From contig CAJKDY010000009.1 in the NCBI GenBank assembly GCA_905198835.1, positions 1 to 64,000 on the forward strand: 64,000 nt of DNA, written 5' to 3'. Source of the DNA: an uncultured Eubacteriales bacterium. Its GTDB lineage: Bacteria > Bacillota > Clostridia > Oscillospirales > Oscillospiraceae. This document shows positions 1 to 7,036 of this stretch, piece after piece (the stretch's first letter is position 1; every line of letters begins with the position of its first letter). Position numbers and translations under genes: made by a program. The notes beneath the pieces are model-generated. The model worked only from the letters and a program-made list of their open reading frames with translations, was not told the origin of the DNA and did no database searches.

Positions 1-324
1 CCCAAGGAGATCAAGGCCTTCTATATGCGCCTCAACGACGACGGCAAGACCGTGGCCGCCGCCGACTGCCTGGTGCCCGGCATCGGGGAGATCATCGGCG
101 GGTCCCAGCGCGAAGAACGGCTGGACGTGCTGGAAGGGCGCATCCGGGAGCTGGGCATGAAGCCGGAGGACTATTGGTGGTATCTGGACCTGCGCCGCTA
201 CGGCTCCTGCCGTCACGCCGGCTTCGGCCTAGGTTTTGAGCGGATGGTCATGTACCTCACCGGCATCACCAATATCCGGGACGTGGAGCTCCATCCCCGC
301 ACCGTGGGCAACGCGGACTTTTAA
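1..324 (+). CDS. asnS: Asparagine--tRNA ligase, C-terminal end (partial)
   Basis: This is the last 107 codons of a class II aminoacyl-tRNA synthetase, open through the left edge of the window. AsnRS charges tRNA-Asn with asparagine in the cytoplasm. The visible part carries the class II motif 3 region: PGIGEIIGGSQREER near the start and GFGLGFERMVMYLTG near the end, with the conserved arginine that contacts ATP. The ending RTVGNADF resembles the usual AsnRS C-terminus (RTPGNAEF type). AspRS is excluded by the short C-terminus and the GGSQREER block. The N-terminal anticodon-binding domain lies outside the window. Confidence 0.93.
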   Translation, partial: PKEIKAFYMRLNDDGKTVAAADCLVPGIGEIIGGSQREERLDVLEGRIRELGMKPEDYWWYLDLRRYGSCRHAGFGLGFERMVMYLTGITNIRDVELHPRTVGNADF

Positions 325-387
325 ACGCAGGACCCGTGAGCCTTTCCCCGAAAAGGGGAAGCCACCCTCAGAAAGGAGGCCCCAGCC

Positions 388-1506
388 GTGAAAAAACGTC
401 TTATCGCCCTCGGCTGCGTTCTGGCGGCCCTCCTGGTGCTGGCGCTGCCGTGGACAGCGGCGGCTGGGACCTATGACGGGGTCTACCTGGTGGGCGTCAA
501 CGACTCCGTTCTGCTGCGGCTCATCACCGCCGACCAGATGCCCGTTCTCCGCTCGGGCACCATCTATGTGCCCTACTCCGTGCTGGACAATAAGGAGCTG
601 GGCCTATCTTACGCACTCAACCGCACCGGCGGCACCTTTACCATTTTTAACCGCAAGCAGACCCTGATCTTTCAGCTTAGCGGCTCCGGGGCGACAGACA
701 AGGAGGGCAACGAGCAAGACGGGCGCATCATCACCCGAAACGGTGTAGTTTTTATCCCGCTCCGCTTTGTGGCCTCCTATTTTGGGTTGACCTATTCCTT
801 TTATAACGTCGTCCTGCCCGACGGCACCGTGCCCATCGCTCGCGTCCGCACCGACCAGGCTTCCATGAGCGATACCCAGTTTGGCGCCTCGGCGGCCCAG
901 CTGGTGGCGGCGCCGGTGAGTCAATACATGGCAAGCCTGGCCACCCCCGCGCCCTCCCCGACCCAACCCTCAAGCGGTCCCTCCCCCTCGCCCAGTGCCC
1001 AGCCCGACCCGGTGAGTATTTGCTTTGCCGTGGCCTGCACCGACGGCAGCGGCTTTGACCATTTGCTGACCACCTTTGAAAGCGCCCGGCTTTCGGCCCT
1101 TTTCTTATTCTCCCCCGATGACCTTCTGGACCGGGACGCCGACGTCCGCGCCGCTGCCGCCGCGGGCCACCAGATCGGTCTGCTGCTGGGCAGCCAGGAT
1201 CCGGCAGGCGACTTCCAGCTGGGCAACCAGCGCCTGAGCCACATCCTCCGTGCCGAGGCCACCCAGGTAGCTTTCCTCAGCGGCGGGCAGAGCGAGGGCA
1301 GCTGGTGGGTGTGGTCGGGCAATGTGACCCCTCGGGGTCGCAGCGTCTCCGCCCAGGCGGAAAACCTGGCCCAGGACGTGTCCAGCCGGAGGGTGGCCCG
1401 GGTCACCCTCAATGACTCCAGCGCCACCGCCCAGGCCCTGCGCCGCAATATGTCCGCCTGGTCCCAGCGGCCTTACACGCTCTTTACCCCCACCGAGACC
1501 GACTAA
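388..1506 (+). CDS. Secreted stalk-domain protein with degenerate polysaccharide-deacetylase-like domain
   Basis: 372 residues from a GTG start placed 9 bases after AAGGAGG. Residues 1-27 are a signal peptide (KKR, hydrophobic core, AAAG cleavage area). Residues about 30-150 look like a copper-amine-oxidase N-terminal (stalk) domain, with the pattern IYVPYSVLDN and FIPLRFVASYFGL. A Pro/Ser linker follows (about 190-208). Residues 210-365 resemble a NodB-type deacetylase fold (segments like ARLSALFLFSPDDLLDRD and RAAAAAGHQIGLLLG), but the usual metal-binding Asp-Asp and HxxxH residues are not visible, so catalysis is doubtful. It lies 63 bases after asnS and ends at a strong terminator. Function is unknown; a cell-wall role is inferred from secretion and domains. 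Confidence 0.7.
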   Translation: MKKRLIALGCVLAALLVLALPWTAAAGTYDGVYLVGVNDSVLLRLITADQMPVLRSGTIYVPYSVLDNKELGLSYALNRTGGTFTIFNRKQTLIFQLSGSGATDKEGNEQDGRIITRNGVVFIPLRFVASYFGLTYSFYNVVLPDGTVPIARVRTDQASMSDTQFGASAAQLVAAPVSQYMASLATPAPSPTQPSSGPSPSPSAQPDPVSICFAVACTDGSGFDHLLTTFESARLSALFLFSPDDLLDRDADVRAAAAAGHQIGLLLGSQDPAGDFQLGNQRLSHILRAEATQVAFLSGGQSEGSWWVWSGNVTPRGRSVSAQAENLAQDVSSRRVARVTLNDSSATAQALRRNMSAWSQRPYTLFTPTETD

Positions 1507-1520
1507 AATGGGCTTTTATG

Positions 1521-1564
1521 ACAGAACGAACCGGCATCCAAAACAGGATGCCGGTTCGTTCTGT
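1521..1564. terminator. Bidirectional terminator between convergent genes
   Basis: A perfect 19-bp inverted repeat (arms 1521-1539 and 1546-1564, loop AAAACA) lies between the stalk protein and the convergent nagB. The plus-strand side is followed by only a short T run, and the minus side by a moderately T-rich stretch. Confidence 0.8.
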
Positions 1565-1589
1565 TCTTCAAAGACCTCGCAGGGGCTTT

Positions 1590-2342
1590 TCAACAGACTT
1601 TTCCGCCCTGCTTGATGTAGCCGGCCAGGGCCGCCTGGTCCGCCACCACGGTCACGTCCGGGTGAAGCTGCAGCGCCGAGGCGGGCACCATAGGCGTCAC
1701 CGGTCCCAGCAGCGCTTTTGCCAGCGTCTCGGATTTATCCGCGCCGCTGACGATCATCAGGATCTTCTTGGCCGACAGGATGGTGCCGATGCCCATGGTC
1801 AGAGCCTTCGTGGGCACCTTGGCCGGGTCGTTGTCAAAGAACCGAGCGTTGGCCTGGATGGTGATGGGGTCCAGCTCCACCAGATGGGTGCCCACAGGGA
1901 AGTGGTCGCAAGGCTCGTTAAAGGCAATGTGGCCGTCGTGGCCCATGCCCAGAAGCTGCAGGTCCGCGCCGCCCAGGCTCTTCACCAGTGCGTCATACCG
2001 CTTGCACTCGGCGTCAATGTCGCTGGCCATGCCGTTGGGCACATTGGTGCGAGCCTTGTCGATGTCCACATGGTCAAAGAGGTTGTCGTTCATAAAGTAG
2101 CGGTAGGATTGGTCGTGGGTCACCGGCAGCCCCTGGTACTCGTCCAGGTTCACCGTGGTGACCTGCTTGAAGCTGAGATAGCCCTCCTTGTTCCACTCGA
2201 CGAGCTGCTTGTAGGCGCCAACAGGGGTAGAGCCTGTGGCCAGGCCCAGCACGCAGTCCGGCTTGAGGACCACCAAGGAGGTGATGATATTGGCGGCTTG
2301 GCGGGACATGGCGGCATAGTCGGCAGTTTGATAAACGCGCAT
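1590..2342 (-). CDS. nagB: Glucosamine-6-phosphate deaminase
   Basis: 250 residues, close to the usual short Gram-positive NagB length. It converts glucosamine-6-phosphate to fructose-6-phosphate and ammonia, feeding amino sugars into glycolysis. Visible signatures are GLATGSTPVGAYKQL (phosphate loop, about 33-47), NLDEYQG (catalytic Asp, about 70) and LGMGHDGHIAFNEP (about 132-145), which holds the Asp/His/Glu catalytic group. The start is an ATG preceded by AAAGGAGGG. It has its own promoter and no other nag gene beside it. The longer C-terminal allosteric extension of the E. coli enzyme is absent. Confidence 0.96.
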   Translation of the reverse strand: MRVYQTADYAAMSRQAANIITSLVVLKPDCVLGLATGSTPVGAYKQLVEWNKEGYLSFKQVTTVNLDEYQGLPVTHDQSYRYFMNDNLFDHVDIDKARTNVPNGMASDIDAECKRYDALVKSLGGADLQLLGMGHDGHIAFNEPCDHFPVGTHLVELDPITIQANARFFDNDPAKVPTKALTMGIGTILSAKKILMIVSGADKSETLAKALLGPVTPMVPASALQLHPDVTVVADQAALAGYIKQGGKVC

Positions 2343-2378
2343 AGATAAGCCCTCCTTTGGGTTTATTGGGATAAAAAA

Positions 2379-2407
2379 ATTGTATCGGAAACCGACGCCA
2401 ATGTCAA
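2379..2407 (-). promoter_or_regulatory. nagB promoter
   Basis: Read on the minus strand: TTGACA (2402-2407), a 17-base spacer and TACAAT (2379-2384). Transcription would start near 2372, about 30 bases before the nagB ATG. Confidence 0.75.
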
Positions 2408-2420
2408 GGCAAACCAGGCG

Positions 2421-2456
2421 AAAACCGCCCCGGCCGTGAAACGGTGGGGCGGTTTT
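2421..2456 (-). terminator. Terminator of the feo operon
   Basis: Arms AAAACCGCCCC (2421-2431) and GGGGCGGTTTT (2446-2456) enclose a second small CCGT/ACGG stem. It lies just past the FeoB-associated peptide gene and ends in a T run on the minus strand. Confidence 0.8.
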
Positions 2457-2491
2457 CCTGTGTGTGATATGGCTTCAGTCAGGAGGTGACT

Positions 2492-2623
2492 TTACCGACA
2501 GTGGTTGCAATGGGCGCAGTCTCCGCCGCAGGAGTTCTTGCCCGATCTGTGGCCGCGCCATATAGACCAGACGGCCAGGGCCGCCACAGCGGCCACAATG
2601 GCCAGCGTGATCACGTTTGCCAT
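2492..2623 (-). CDS. FeoB-associated Cys-rich membrane peptide
   Basis: A 43-residue protein beginning MANVITLAIVAA. One membrane helix (about residues 4-20) is followed by a basic segment and a Cys-rich tail with the pattern C-GGD-C-AH-C-NH-C. This matches the small FeoB-associated Cys-rich membrane protein family that follows feoB in many clostridia. Its ribosome site (AGGAGGT) overlaps the end of feoB, and the start lies 6 bases past the feoB stop region, so it is probably translationally coupled. The role is not established; an auxiliary or metal-sensing part in ferrous iron import is inferred from position. Confidence 0.9.
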   Translation of the reverse strand: MANVITLAIVAAVAALAVWSIWRGHRSGKNSCGGDCAHCNHCR

Positions 2624-2628
2624 GGCGC

Positions 2629-4677
2629 TCACCTCCTGGCCGCGGCGGCCACGCTGGAGAGGCTGGCGCTGGAGTGGTCGGGATCCGCACCCTTGCGCAA
2701 AAGCAGGTAAAGAAGGCCCGCCAGCGCCGCGAAGCCCAGGAGGGTGAACACACCAAAGGGAGCCTCCCCGGTGATCAGTCCACCGATCTGGTAGACGATC
2801 ATGGCGATGACATAGGCGAAGGCGCACATATAGCCGATAGCGCCCAGGGTCCACTTCCAGTTGTTCATCTCCCGCTTGATGGCGCCCATGGCGGCAAAGC
2901 AGGGAGCGCACAGCAGGTTGAAGATCATAAAGGAGTAAGCGGTGATGGCGGTGAAGTCGCCGCCCACAGCGGCCCAGATCTCCTCTCCCTCCTCGCTGAG
3001 CTCTCCGGCGTAGTTATAGAGCACGCCGAAGGTGTTGATGACCTCCTCCTTGGCGATGAGGCCGGTGAAGGTGGCCACCGTGGCCTTCCAGGCCATGTCG
3101 CCCATCCATCCCAGGGGATAGAAGAGCCAGGCGATGGCGCTGCCGATGGCGGCCAGCAGGGAATCGCTGTTGTCCTCCACAGCGCCAAAAGCGCCGTCCA
3201 CAAAGCCGTAGCCCTGGAGGAACCACAGCACGATGGAGGAGATCAGCACCACCGTGCCCGCCCGCTTGATGAAGCTCCAGCCCCGCTCCCAGGTAGAGCG
3301 GAGCACGTTGCCCACGCTGGGCACATGGTAGGGCGGCAGCTCCATGACAAAGGGCGCGGGCTCTCCCGCAAAAGCCTTGAACTTCTTGAGCATGATGCCC
3401 GAAAGAATCACGGCGGCAATGCCGATAAAGAAGGCGGAGACCGCCACCCAGGCCGAGCCGCCGAAAATGGCCCCGGCGATCAGGCCGATGATGGGCAGCT
3501 TGGCCCCGCAGGGAATAAAGCCGGTGGTCATGACGGTCATCTTCCGGTCTCTGTCTTGCTCGATGGTCCGGGTGGCCATGATGCCGGGCACGCCGCAGCC
3601 GGTGGCCACCAACAGAGGGATAAAGCTCTTGCCGGTGAGGCCGAAGCGGCGGAAGATGCGGTCCATGATAAAGGCCACCCGGGCCATGTAGCCAATGTCC
3701 TCCAAAATAGAAAGCAGCAGGCACAGCACCAGGATCTGGGGCACAAAGCCCAGCACCGCACCCACACCGGCCACAATGCCGTCCTGGATCAGACCGTAGA
3801 GCCACTCCCAAACCACCGGCTCGCCGGCGGAGTTGAGCAAGAGGCTGTCAAAGAAGCCGGGCACCCACTCGCCAAAGAGCACATCGTTGGCCCAGTCGGT
3901 GCCGATGGTGCCGATGGAGAAGGGATAGCCGCCCATGGCGATAGCGTAGATGCAGAACATGATGGCAGCAAAAATAGGCAGGGCCAGAATACGGTTGGTG
4001 ACGATGCGGTCCACCTTGTCCGACAGGGTCAGCATCCCCTTGCGCTTGCCCTTTTTTACAGCCTTGGATACCACCTGGGCGATAAAGTCATAGCGGGCGG
4101 CGGCCTCAGCCTCCTCGGCATCCTCGGTGTCGGCCCGGGCCGTGGTCAGCAGCTGAGCCAGGGGCTGGGGGACTGTTTGGCCGGTCTGGCCCTGGGCCGT
4201 GGCCAGCGCCTGGGCCACCACCTTGTCCACGCCCTTGGCTCCAAGGGCCGTCAGCCCCACCACCGGGCAGCAAAGAGCTTCCGAGAGCTTGGCAAGGTCG
4301 ATTTTGTCGCCGTTCTTCTCCGTCAGGTCCATCATATTGACCGCCACCACCACCGGCAACCCCAGCTCCAGCAGCTGGGTGGTCAGGTAGAGGTTGCGCT
4401 CGATATTGGTGCCGTCCACGATGTTCAAAATGGCGTTGGGCCGCTGCTCTACTAAGTAATTCCGGGCCACCACCTCTTCCAGGGTGTAAGGCGACAGGGA
4501 GTAAATACCGGGCAGGTCCTGAATGGTCACATCCTTGTGCCCCTTCAGCTTGCCCTCCTTCTTCTCCACGGTGACGCCGGGCCAGTTGCCCACATACTGG
4601 TTGGAACCGGTCAGAGCGTTAAAGAGCGTGGTCTTCCCGCAGTTGGGATTGCCCGCCAGGGCGATCTTCAGTTCCAT
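2629..4677 (-). CDS. feoB: Ferrous iron transporter FeoB
   Basis: 682 residues. FeoB imports Fe2+ through the cytoplasmic membrane with an N-terminal G domain. G1 is GNPNCGKTTLFNALTG (about 9-24), G3 is DLPGIYSL and G4 is the NMMD motif near 118. The rest is a polytopic membrane part with the two Gate segments, including GCGVPGIMATRTIEQ and GFIPCGAKLPI, the latter with its conserved Cys. It ends just beyond the last helix without a long cytoplasmic tail. The start ATG follows AAGGAAGGAG. It is the third gene of feoA-feoA-feoB-Cys-rich peptide, probably iron-repressed by the divergent DtxR-family regulator. Confidence 0.97.
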   Translation of the reverse strand: MELKIALAGNPNCGKTTLFNALTGSNQYVGNWPGVTVEKKEGKLKGHKDVTIQDLPGIYSLSPYTLEEVVARNYLVEQRPNAILNIVDGTNIERNLYLTTQLLELGLPVVVAVNMMDLTEKNGDKIDLAKLSEALCCPVVGLTALGAKGVDKVVAQALATAQGQTGQTVPQPLAQLLTTARADTEDAEEAEAAARYDFIAQVVSKAVKKGKRKGMLTLSDKVDRIVTNRILALPIFAAIMFCIYAIAMGGYPFSIGTIGTDWANDVLFGEWVPGFFDSLLLNSAGEPVVWEWLYGLIQDGIVAGVGAVLGFVPQILVLCLLLSILEDIGYMARVAFIMDRIFRRFGLTGKSFIPLLVATGCGVPGIMATRTIEQDRDRKMTVMTTGFIPCGAKLPIIGLIAGAIFGGSAWVAVSAFFIGIAAVILSGIMLKKFKAFAGEPAPFVMELPPYHVPSVGNVLRSTWERGWSFIKRAGTVVLISSIVLWFLQGYGFVDGAFGAVEDNSDSLLAAIGSAIAWLFYPLGWMGDMAWKATVATFTGLIAKEEVINTFGVLYNYAGELSEEGEEIWAAVGGDFTAITAYSFMIFNLLCAPCFAAMGAIKREMNNWKWTLGAIGYMCAFAYVIAMIVYQIGGLITGEAPFGVFTLLGFAALAGLLYLLLRKGADPDHSSASLSSVAAAARR

Positions 4678-4799
4678 ATAGTAGTCTCCTTCCTTGGCAC
4701 GCCTCGCCTGTTCGCGACGCGCGGCTTCGGTCCGTCTCGGGCTGGTCTCCGGGGCCTACGGCCCCTGCGCTCGCCCTCGCTCCCCTCCATCCGCGCTGC
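4678..4799 (-). repeat. Structured feoA-feoB spacer with GGCC-GTA-GGCC hairpin
   Basis: This 122-base non-coding stretch begins directly after the feoA stop. It contains the hairpin GGGGCC-GTA-GGCCCC (minus strand) and short purine-rich blocks such as AGCGAGGGCGAGCGC. The hairpin loop and position recall the dispersed stop-codon-linked elements at 5906, 8069, 40802 and 53989, but the flanks do not align well. It may be a diverged relative or a separate mRNA-processing hairpin. Confidence 0.4.
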
Positions 4800-5033
4800 T
4801 CACGACGGCTCGGACGCTTCTACCTCCACCATCTCAGCGTCCGCCTTGCGAACGCTCAATTCGTAGCCCCGCACGTTTAGCTCCATGGGATCGCCCAGAG
4901 GGGCCACCTTTCGCACATAGACCTCTACCCCGCGGGTCAGGCCCATATCCATGATGCGCCGCTTCACAGCGCCCTCGCCGTGGACCTTGACCACCGTGGC
5001 GGTCTGGCCCACCTTTACGTCCTTCAATGTCAT
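4800..5033 (-). CDS. feoA: FeoA domain protein (second copy in operon)
   Basis: 77 residues with the SH3-like FeoA fold pattern: VGQTATVVKVHGEGAVKRRI, MDMGLTRGVEVYVRKVAPLG and a final ELSVRKADAEMVEV. FeoA proteins are small cytoplasmic partners needed for FeoB activity. The ATG follows AAGGAGGAGACGAG. It lies 12 bases after the first feoA gene and is separated from feoB by a 122-base structured spacer. Confidence 0.93.
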   Translation of the reverse strand: MTLKDVKVGQTATVVKVHGEGAVKRRIMDMGLTRGVEVYVRKVAPLGDPMELNVRGYELSVRKADAEMVEVEASEPS

Positions 5034-5045
5034 CTCGTCTCCTCC

Positions 5046-5255
5046 TTACACGATAATGCGGTTTGCCATGGCCCGGTCCAGGGCCACCCGGCTGTCCTTC
5101 ACCTGGAGGATCAGGTTCCCGCCCAGGGAATTGACCACCCGCACCTGCGCCCCCACCACAAAGCCCAGCTGGGCCAGATGAGAGCGGACCTCATCCTTTC
5201 CGTTGACCTGGCGGATCATTCCCTCCTGGCCGGGATCGAGCATCGACAGCGGCAT
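5046..5255 (-). CDS. feoA: FeoA domain protein (first gene of operon)
   Basis: 69 residues, a shorter and more divergent FeoA-type protein: DPGQEGMIRQVNGKDEVRSH, LAQLGFVVGAQVRVVNSLGG and a final VALDRAMANRIIV. Two different FeoA proteins ahead of one FeoB is a common clostridial arrangement and suggests they bind FeoB as a pair. The start is preceded by AGGGGGG. The gene faces away from the DtxR-type regulator, across a region with several palindromes. Confidence 0.9.
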   Translation of the reverse strand: MPLSMLDPGQEGMIRQVNGKDEVRSHLAQLGFVVGAQVRVVNSLGGNLILQVKDSRVALDRAMANRIIV

Positions 5256-5273
5256 AGCACGTCGCCCCCCTTA

Positions 5274-5347
5274 TTAGTTATAACTAACCGCATAGCTTCA
5301 AAAAAGAGGTTAGCCATTCCTAACCTCAGCGCAGTTAGTATACACAA
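5274..5347. promoter_or_regulatory. Probable metal-repressor operators upstream of feoA
   Basis: Three symmetric sites lie in the feo/regulator divergent region. They are a perfect 14-bp palindrome TTAGTTATAACTAA (5274-5287), GAGGTTAG-6-CTAACCTC (5306-5327, perfect 8-bp arms) and an imperfect site centred on GTATAC (5335-5347). The half-sites TTAG and AGGTTAG resemble known DtxR/IdeR boxes, and a DtxR-family gene is adjacent. Binding is inference. Confidence 0.7.
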
Positions 5348-5415
5348 ACCGTTTTTCTTTGTCAACCCCCTTTTCAAAATTTTTCTTGATTTTCCTTGCT
5401 CCGGGCCCTATTTTA

Positions 5416-5438
5416 TGGTAAGCTGTAAATACTTACCA
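5416..5438. promoter_or_regulatory. Palindrome at the regulator's own start region
   Basis: TGGTAAG (5416-5422) and CTTACCA (5432-5438) form perfect 7-bp arms, 9 bases apart. The site lies 20 bases before the DtxR-family ATG and just ahead of its ribosome site, where binding would give autoregulation. The spacing differs from the feo-side sites. Confidence 0.5.
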
Positions 5439-5457
5439 GAGAGAAGGTGTCGCTTTC

Positions 5458-5832
5458 ATGTCCATCCACGAATCGGGCGAGGACTATCTGGAGTCCATTT
5501 TAAAGCTGGAAGAGCAGGGTAAGCAGGTGCGCAGCATCGACGTGGTCAGCGACCTGGGCTACTCCAAGCCTAGCGTCAGCGTGGCCATGAAGAAGCTCCG
5601 GGAGAGCGGCTATGTCCAGATGGACGAGGCGGGGATCATCACCCTGACCCCCGCGGGGCGGGAGGTGGCCATGCGGACCTGGGAGCGGCATCGGACCCTA
5701 ACAGAGTTCTTTGTCCGCCTGGGGGTAGATCCCAAGGTGGCCGAGCAAGACGCCTGCAAGGTGGAACACGACCTCTCCGACGAGACCTTTGAAAAACTCC
5801 TCAAGCACGCCAAAGAGAAATCCAAATCGTAA
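5458..5832 (+). CDS. DtxR/MntR-family metal-dependent repressor
   Basis: 124 residues. The N-terminal winged helix (about 1-65) contains EDYLESILKLEEQGKQVRS and the recognition-helix segment YSKPSVSVAMKKLRESGYV. The dimerisation and metal-binding part includes RHRTLTEFFVRLGV and AEQDACKVEHDLSDETFEKL. There the Cys, Glu, His and Glu residues match the usual metal ligands. It lacks the SH3-like third domain, as in MntR-type short proteins. It is divergent from feoAAB with palindromes between, so an iron-responsive repressor is the best inference; manganese is an alternative. Confidence 0.92.
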   Translation: MSIHESGEDYLESILKLEEQGKQVRSIDVVSDLGYSKPSVSVAMKKLRESGYVQMDEAGIITLTPAGREVAMRTWERHRTLTEFFVRLGVDPKVAEQDACKVEHDLSDETFEKLLKHAKEKSKS

Positions 5833-5848
5833 TATAGAAAAAAGAATG

Positions 5849-5873
5849 CCCCGCTGTTATCAAAACAGCGGGG
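5849..5873. terminator. Bidirectional terminator after the regulator
   Basis: CCCCGCTGTT (5849-5858) pairs with AACAGCGGGG (5864-5873) and is followed by CGGTTTT; the minus side reads into TTTTTTC. It also lies downstream of the convergent AEC transporter gene, beyond the 5906-6045 repeat. Confidence 0.85.
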
Positions 5874-5905
5874 CGGTTTTATGCAAAGGACTCAGGTAGC
5901 AGGTC

Positions 5906-6045
5906 TGTCACGCTCGGGTTGGGCGGGCTGACGGTCCGGCTTCCCTCCGACTTGGGACAGAAATTCTGTCGGGCAAAGGTCCGCCCGCCAAAGTTTTGTC
6001 CCTCGCTCCGGTCCATCCGGACCTGCCCGCCTACCCTCGCGCTTC
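5906..6045 (-). repeat. Stop-codon-linked dispersed element, copy A
   Basis: Ends match the other copies: TGTCACGCTCGGGTTGGGC on one side and GCCTACCCTCGCGCTTC on the other. The middle is diverged and forms other pairings (GGTCCGG with CCGGACC). The terminal stem here is GGGCGGGC with GCCCGCC. It touches the stop codon of the minus-strand AEC transporter gene. Confidence 0.75.
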
Positions 6046-6971
6046 TACGCCAACGAATACGCCGCGATGGCCACGAAGAGCAAAATGGTACAGATGGTCT
6101 CCACCGACAGGGCGGTGGAGATATATTTGCCGTCCTTGCCCACCTTGGCGAAGAGAGGGATGATAAAGGGCGCGGGCAGGGTGTAAAGGATCATCAGGGC
6201 GATCTGTAGGGACTTGTCAAAGGGAATGATGGAGAAAATGACCAGGTTGGAGACCACCAGCAGCGCCCCCATCAACACCAGCCTGGCCAGCACCGTGACG
6301 GCCACGGGCCGCAGGAGCTTCTTGTCCAGGTCCAGCTCATAGCCCACCACCAGTAGCACAAGGCAGGTAGTAGGCGCGGTGATGGCCTGAATGAGCCCGG
6401 TCACCGTCTCCGCCACGGGGGAAGCCAGCACCCAGGCGCCTACGCCGGTGGCCCCCAGCAGGATGCCCAGGGCCATACCCAAAAAGCACTTGTTGGTGAA
6501 CATATTCTTCGCCAAAGCGGGCACAGAAAAGCCCCGGCCATCGGTGAGGGCCAGCATGCCTAAAAACGCCGTGTAGGCAAACACCGTCTGGCCCAGGTCC
6601 ACCGTGGCAAAGCCTGTGGACTCGCCCAGCAACACGCCGTAGAGGGCGTAGCCCAGCATACCGCCCTCGGCGCTGGTGAGCAGGAAGGGGTAAAACTTGT
6701 CATAGGGCCGGGCCAGACGCTTGGTGGCAAAGCCCGCGGCCATGGCCAGGCCAAAGCCCACGTAGACCACCGCGAACACCAGCAGCACCCGCAGGGAGTA
6801 GCTGGCGGTAAAAAAGGCGTTGAAAAGCACCACCGGCAGGCAGATGTTGGACACCACCGCCTTTAGCGCCGCCAGGCCCTTGTCCCCAAAAAACTTCCGC
6901 CACCGGCACAAAACGCCCAGCAACAGCAATACCACAACAGGCAGGACCTTGGCGATGACTTGTAATGCCAT
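6045..6971 (-). CDS. AEC-family membrane transporter
   Basis: 308 residues with about ten hydrophobic segments arranged as two halves of five, typical of the auxin efflux carrier/AEC family. Landmarks are ISNICLPVVLF-like VVSNICLPVVLFNAFF (about 39-54) and LVVGYELDL (about 203-211). The C-terminal half has PAPFIIPLFAKVGKDGKYIS followed by the last helix. AEC proteins move organic anions such as malate or other small molecules; the substrate cannot be read here. It lies downstream of lsrF but behind a terminator, so a link with AI-2 is not implied. Confidence 0.88.
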   Translation of the reverse strand: MALQVIAKVLPVVVLLLLGVLCRWRKFFGDKGLAALKAVVSNICLPVVLFNAFFTASYSLRVLLVFAVVYVGFGLAMAAGFATKRLARPYDKFYPFLLTSAEGGMLGYALYGVLLGESTGFATVDLGQTVFAYTAFLGMLALTDGRGFSVPALAKNMFTNKCFLGMALGILLGATGVGAWVLASPVAETVTGLIQAITAPTTCLVLLVVGYELDLDKKLLRPVAVTVLARLVLMGALLVVSNLVIFSIIPFDKSLQIALMILYTLPAPFIIPLFAKVGKDGKYISTALSVETICTILLFVAIAAYSLA

Positions 6972-6988
6972 TGTCGATTCCTCCTAGT

Positions 6989-7019
6989 AAAACACGGAGA
7001 CAAAATGTCTCCGTGTTTT
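6989..7019 (-). terminator. Terminator of the lsrACDBF operon
   Basis: A perfect 14-bp stem (AAAACACGGAGACA, 6989-7002; TGTCTCCGTGTTTT, 7006-7019) with a 3-base loop, between lsrF and the AEC gene. It has T-rich ends on both strands. Confidence 0.88.
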
Positions 7020-7036
7020 CGCATTCAGATAAGCGC

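Noticed and set aside
2343..2420. Riboswitch or glmS-type ribozyme ahead of nagB
   Set aside because: The leader from the predicted start is only about 30 bases, too short for either.
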